From the NCBI RefSeq assembly GCF_003997495.1, contig NZ_RZRU01000023.1, positions 1 through 64,000 of the forward strand: 64,000 nucleotides of DNA, given 5' to 3'. This DNA is from Mesorhizobium sp. M7A.F.Ca.US.008.03.1.1. Lineage in GTDB: Bacteria > Pseudomonadota > Alphaproteobacteria > Rhizobiales > Rhizobiaceae. Position numbers and translations under genes: made by a program. The notes beneath the pieces were generated by a model. It did not search any database. It saw only the letters and a list, made by a program, of their open reading frames with translations, and had not been told where the DNA came from. This document shows, piece after piece, positions 60,779 to 64,000 of this stretch (position 1 is its first letter; each line of letters starts with the position of its first letter).

Positions 60779-61491
60779 TCCATGTTTGCGAAATGCCACT
60801 CGATCAGCGGCTTCATGTGTGGCGAGAGCCCATCCGGCAAGTCGGCGGCATGGCGGATGATCACGGGCTCCTCGATCTCCGGCTCGTTCTCGGTGGCGAC
60901 GAAGGCACTGATGCGCCTGGCGATCTCGTCGGCGGGTGCCGTCTGGTGATAGCGGCGGAAGATCACTGTGCCGCTGTTGGTCGACATGGCGTGGTATCGC
61001 TTGCCGCGTTCCGCACCTGACAGGTCGAGACCGGTTTCCTCGCGCACCTCGCGGATCATGTTGAAATCGACATCGACCAGCCCATCGCGAAAATCGACAG
61101 GCTCGAACGAGCCGGCGGCGAAATAGACGCGGCCGGCGTTGACCGTATGCCGCCCCATGCGGATCGCCACCAGCGCATTGTCGCCGGCCACCAGCATGGC
61201 ATGGGCATAGGCATGCTCGGCGCCCGAATTCTCGCGCCGCTTCCGCCACAGCATGAAGGTCGAGTAGTTGACCGCATGGCAGCGGCCGACCAGACGGCTG
61301 TCGCGGTAGGCCAGTTGCGACAGCAGCACCACCATGCCGTCGAACAGCGCCGGATTGGCAGCGATTTCGTGCTGCCAGTTCTCGGCGATCGCCGCTTCAT
61401 TGTCCCTTGCGAAAGGGTGCGGACCGGGATCGAGCCGGACGTCGACGGCGTCGACCGGCAGGATGACATTGCGGGGCAGGTCGAAGCTCAT
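60775..61491 (-). CDS. Nudix hydrolase-domain protein
   Basis: Protein of 238 residues. The central segment ends in REVREETGLDL, the core of a Nudix box (REUXEEXGU), which binds divalent metal and cleaves nucleoside-diphosphate-linked compounds. GSFEPVDF supplies the upstream glycine and glutamate. An N-terminal domain of about 100 residues (NVILPVDAVDVRLDPGPHPF) precedes it. Substrate unknown. It is transcribed with the endonuclease/phosphatase-like gene, whose stop lies 18 bases upstream. Confidence 0.82.
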   Translation of the reverse strand: MSFDLPRNVILPVDAVDVRLDPGPHPFARDNEAAIAENWQHEIAANPALFDGMVVLLSQLAYRDSRLVGRCHAVNYSTFMLWRKRRENSGAEHAYAHAMLVAGDNALVAIRMGRHTVNAGRVYFAAGSFEPVDFRDGLVDVDFNMIREVREETGLDLSGAERGKRYHAMSTNSGTVIFRRYHQTAPADEIARRISAFVATENEPEIEEPVIIRHAADLPDGLSPHMKPLIEWHFANMD

Positions 61492-61509
61492 CTCGCGCTC
61501 TAACGCAGC

Positions 61510-62637
61510 TCAAGCCATATCCAGGGTGATGGCCACCGGACAATGGTCCGATGCCTTCGGCCGGTCCCAGCCGGCGCGCGGAAAGCGCTCCACTTCCTGC
61601 CCCGGCGGAAAGATGGTGCGCCAGGGCTGGCCGTTGCGGATGATGTCGGGAACGGCCGTCGCGTTGCTGGCGGCGAGCCCCTTCGACAGCAGGATGTAGT
61701 CGAGCTGGCACAGATGCCGCTCTTCCGGTCCGCGCGTGTGGTAAAAACTCCAGCGGTTCATCTCCGGCCGCCGCTCGACGACGTTCTCGCAGAAGCCGCC
61801 TGCTGTCAGCACGTTGATACAGGACAGGGCTTCGTCGACCACCTCGAAGCGATAGCCGTCGATCGCGTCGCCGGCGACCTTCACGCGCTGGCGGTAATCA
61901 TTCATGTCGCCGCAGATCGCCCAGCGTTTGTCGGCGGCCCCACTTTTGTCAGCGGTGTCCCCACCGAAGCGCTCCTCGATGATGCGGCGCACGGCCTGCG
62001 CCTCTGCGATGCGCACCGGCATCGTCGCCTCGCGCCCGTCGAGCCCGTTGCGCGGCGAGCCCATCGACTTGAAATGCACGAGATAGAGCGTCAGCGGCAC
62101 GCCGCCCACGGTGACGTCGATCTCCAGGCAGTCGCGCCGGAAAATGCGCTCATTGGCCTGATTGCCCAGTGCCTCGAGTTCCGGCGTGTGCAGTCCGAAC
62201 TGCTCGTAAGTGACGTAGGCGTGGCTGGTCATGCGCACGAATTCGATCGGCTGGCCCTGCGCGGTCTCATTGCGCATCATCACGGCCACGTCGATGCCGC
62301 GCGAATCATTGCCAGATGTGGTGTATTTCTGCCGGTAGCCCTGCCCCACCATCTTGAACAGATAGCCGTATTCGAAGGCTTTCAGCGCCTCGATGTTGTC
62401 GACCTCCTGCATGCAGATGATGTCGGCCCGGGTGGCAGCGATTGCCAGCGCCGTCAGTTGGCGCGTGTCGTCGGACTGGGCGATGGCGCGGGCCTGCTCC
62501 AGAATCCTGTATTCCGCCTCGCTCTGGATATCGAACAGCGCCAGCGTTCGATCCTCGTTGAGCTGGTTGCGATAGCCGGAAAAATCGAACCTGTTCATCA
62601 GGTTCTCGACATTGAAGGTGGCAAGGCGCAGCGACAT
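61510..62637 (-). CDS. Endonuclease/exonuclease/phosphatase family protein
   Basis: Protein of 375 residues with the metal-dependent EEP fold. Visible motifs are RLATFNVENL (N-terminal Asn), ADIICMQEVDN (metal glutamate), the GDMNDYRQ motif and SDHCPVAITL (catalytic Asp-His). It could be a nuclease, an inositol-phosphate phosphatase or a sphingomyelinase-like enzyme; motifs alone do not decide. ATG 62637 begins MSLRLATFNVENL. No signal peptide is seen, so it is probably cytoplasmic. Confidence 0.88.
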   Translation of the reverse strand: MSLRLATFNVENLMNRFDFSGYRNQLNEDRTLALFDIQSEAEYRILEQARAIAQSDDTRQLTALAIAATRADIICMQEVDNIEALKAFEYGYLFKMVGQGYRQKYTTSGNDSRGIDVAVMMRNETAQGQPIEFVRMTSHAYVTYEQFGLHTPELEALGNQANERIFRRDCLEIDVTVGGVPLTLYLVHFKSMGSPRNGLDGREATMPVRIAEAQAVRRIIEERFGGDTADKSGAADKRWAICGDMNDYRQRVKVAGDAIDGYRFEVVDEALSCINVLTAGGFCENVVERRPEMNRWSFYHTRGPEERHLCQLDYILLSKGLAASNATAVPDIIRNGQPWRTIFPPGQEVERFPRAGWDRPKASDHCPVAITLDMA

Positions 62638-62732
62638 GCCATGACCTTTGCCCGCAAGTGCTTCGGAAAACAAGCTCGCAGGACCGCCAGCTGAGATCGA
62701 TTGGTCCTGGGCGCCTTCGCGTCATGGTTGAC

Positions 62733-62757
62733 GGAACCTTTCCGTTCATCCGCCGTT
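62733..62757 (+). promoter_or_regulatory. EcfG-type (general stress response) promoter
   Basis: GGAAC (62733-62737), a 16-base spacer and CGTT (62754-62757) match the alphaproteobacterial EcfG consensus GGAAC-N16/17-CGTT exactly. It is oriented towards the BA14K gene, whose start is 70 bases downstream, a normal leader length. Confidence 0.7.
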
Positions 62758-62826
62758 CAGATGCAAACATCCATTGTTGCCCCATTCCTCGGGTGGGCGT
62801 GGGGCCTGTAACTCTTGGAGAGTGCA

Positions 62827-63390
62827 ATGAATTCGCTCTTTTCTTCCACGGTCAAATCGGGCCTGTTAGCACTCGGTATCCTCTCCGGCGTCACGGCACC
62901 GTCCGCCGCCGGGCCGATCATGCAGCCGGTCATGGCTATCCCCACCAGCACGGCGGCGCCGAATGTCACGCCGGTCCGCGATAGCTGGGCGGGCGGCAAC
63001 AACCGTCAGTTCAACAACGACAATTGGAGATGGCGCCGGTCGGGCAATTGGGACGGCGGCCGTCGACACTGGCACGGCGGCGGCGGTAACTGGAATGGTG
63101 GAGACAACTGGCGTTGGCGCCATCATCGCCATCACTATCGCGGCGGCCGTTATTACGATGACGGCGCGAGTGCCGCGATTCTCGGCCTTGGTCTGGGGCT
63201 TGGCCTCGGCAGCATGTACAACAACTACGACTACTATGACCGGCCGGCGCCGCGCCGCTACTACCGCGCGGGACGGCTTTCGAGCGCCCATGTCCAATGG
63301 TGCTACAACCGCTACCGGTCGTACCGGGCCTACGACAACACCTTCCAGCCCTACAACGGCCCGCGCCAGCAATGCTACTCACCCTATTGA
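62827..63390 (+). CDS. BA14K family exported protein
   Basis: Protein of 187 residues of the BA14K family, first known as a Brucella immunoreactive lectin-like antigen. A signal or anchor sequence (about 1-28, ending PSAAGP) leads into a Gly/Trp/Asn/His-rich repeat region (about 55-105), a glycine-rich hydrophobic stretch (AAILGLGLGLGLG) and the conserved C-terminal motif HVQWCYNRYRSYRAYDNTF with two cysteines. ATG 62827 follows GGAGAG. An EcfG-type promoter lies upstream, so the protein is probably made under envelope or general stress. Confidence 0.9.
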   Translation: MNSLFSSTVKSGLLALGILSGVTAPSAAGPIMQPVMAIPTSTAAPNVTPVRDSWAGGNNRQFNNDNWRWRRSGNWDGGRRHWHGGGGNWNGGDNWRWRHHRHHYRGGRYYDDGASAAILGLGLGLGLGSMYNNYDYYDRPAPRRYYRAGRLSSAHVQWCYNRYRSYRAYDNTFQPYNGPRQQCYSPY

Positions 63391-63425
63391 TGAGCTGGCC
63401 TGTAGCTGAACTGACCGACAAAATG

Positions 63426-63455
63426 AAAAAACGGCGCCACGTGGCGCCGTTTTTT
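63426..63455. terminator. Bidirectional intrinsic terminator
   Basis: A perfect 15-bp palindrome: AAAAAACGGCGCCAC on the left and its complement ending in TTTTTT on the right. It works as a GC-rich hairpin with a T-run on both strands. It separates the convergent BA14K and ilvC genes. Confidence 0.92.
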
Positions 63456-63496
63456 GTTCATGGAAGCCGCTGTTTTCGAGCGCTTGTGGATTTCGC

Positions 63497-64000
63497 TCAG
63501 TTCTTCGCCTTGTCGACCAGCTTGTTCTTGGAAATCCACGGCATCATCGCGCGCAGCTTGGCGCCGACTTCCTCGATCTGGTGGCTGTCATTGTTGCGGC
63601 GGATGCCTTTGAAGCGCGACATGCCGGCGCGATATTCCTGCATCCACTCCGAAGTGAACTTGCCGGTCTGGATGTCCTTCAGCACGCGCTTCATCTCGGC
63701 CTTGGTCTCGGCGGTGATGATGCGCGGACCCGATACGTATTCGCCCCATTCGGCGGTGTTCGAGATCGAGTAGTTCATGTTGGCGATGCCGCCTTCATAG
63801 ATCAGGTCGACGATCAGCTTGACCTCGTGCAGGCACTCGAAATAGGCCATCTCAGGCGCGTAGCCGGCTTCCACCAGCGTCTCGAAGCCAGCACGGATCA
63901 GTTCGACCAGACCGCCGCACAGCACGACCTGCTCGCCGAACAGGTCGGTCTCGCATTCCTCGCGGAAATTGGTCTCGATGATGCCCGAACGACCGCCGCC
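63497..64000 (-). CDS. ilvC: Ketol-acid reductoisomerase (3' part, runs off the window)
   Basis: The C-terminal 167 codons of the class I enzyme that converts acetolactate to dihydroxyvalerate in branched-chain amino-acid synthesis. Visible motifs include IETNFREECETDLFGEQ, the metal and substrate glutamates of the knotted domain, FECLHEVKLIVDLIYEGG, and SISNTAEWGEY. The frame is open to the right edge, so the start lies outside the window. Confidence 0.96.
   Translation of the reverse strand, partial: GGGRSGIIETNFREECETDLFGEQVVLCGGLVELIRAGFETLVEAGYAPEMAYFECLHEVKLIVDLIYEGGIANMNYSISNTAEWGEYVSGPRIITAETKAEMKRVLKDIQTGKFTSEWMQEYRAGMSRFKGIRRNNDSHQIEEVGAKLRAMMPWISKNKLVDKAKN

Overview
The window looks like chromosomal DNA of an alphaproteobacterium of the order Rhizobiales, most likely Mesorhizobium or a close Phyllobacteriaceae relative. 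The evidence is the high GC content, the rhizobial gene orders (proS-lolC-lolD; nuoA-N followed by birA, rnj, mce and a DUF1467 gene; the aerobic cob cluster), a BA14K-family gene, RIME-like palindromic repeats and an EcfG-type promoter. No plasmid, phage or CRISPR locus is visible.

Layout. (1) 1-10.4 kb: a LysR regulator diverges from a catabolic and transport cluster: Rieske oxygenase, flavin/2Fe-2S reductase, HisC-like aminotransferase, FAD-linked 2-hydroxyacid oxidase, a DUF2817 hydrolase fused to an ABC ATPase, a solute-binding protein and two permeases. The substrate is unknown. (2) 10.4-13.5 kb: a gene-poor stretch beside tRNA-Leu(GAG), then lipB, an SRPBCC-M50 membrane protease and a 28-residue membrane peptide. 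(3) 13.7-20.2 kb, minus strand: lolD, lolC, proS, a candidate small RNA, a DUF1467 gene, mce and RNase J. (4) 20.2-37.3 kb, minus strand: birA and all fourteen complex I genes. A four-helix-bundle gene sits between nuoC and nuoD, and a helix-hairpin-helix gene sits between nuoF and nuoG. (5) 37.7-54.9 kb: a YcaQ-like DNA glycosylase, then a cobalamin riboswitch ahead of DUF1636, cobW, cobN, cobG, cobH, cobI, cobJ, cobK (reversed), cobL, cobE, cobM, cobA, cobB, cobS and cobT. (6) 54.9-64 kb: a hypothetical protein, tRNA-Lys(CTT), a PhzF-like protein, a MacA/MacB-like export system, a small membrane protein, a Nudix protein, an endonuclease/phosphatase-fold protein, a BA14K protein with a stress promoter, and the 3' part of ilvC.

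Most genes in the large clusters overlap by 1-4 bases (ATGA, GTGA or TGATG junctions), which implies translational coupling within long operons. The riboswitch should shut down corrin-ring synthesis and cobalt insertion when B12 is plentiful. The nuo operon makes the proton-pumping NADH dehydrogenase.

The most unusual signals are repeats that interact with genes. Two copies of a RIME-like palindromic element lie inside cobN and cobG, are translated in the same reading frame, and appear to have inserted extra peptides into two enzymes of one pathway. A second type of element, with arms made of short tandem repeats in inverted orientation, carries a four-helix-bundle (23S rRNA intervening-sequence-type) gene and interrupts the nuo operon. 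A related copy without a gene lies between mce and rnj.
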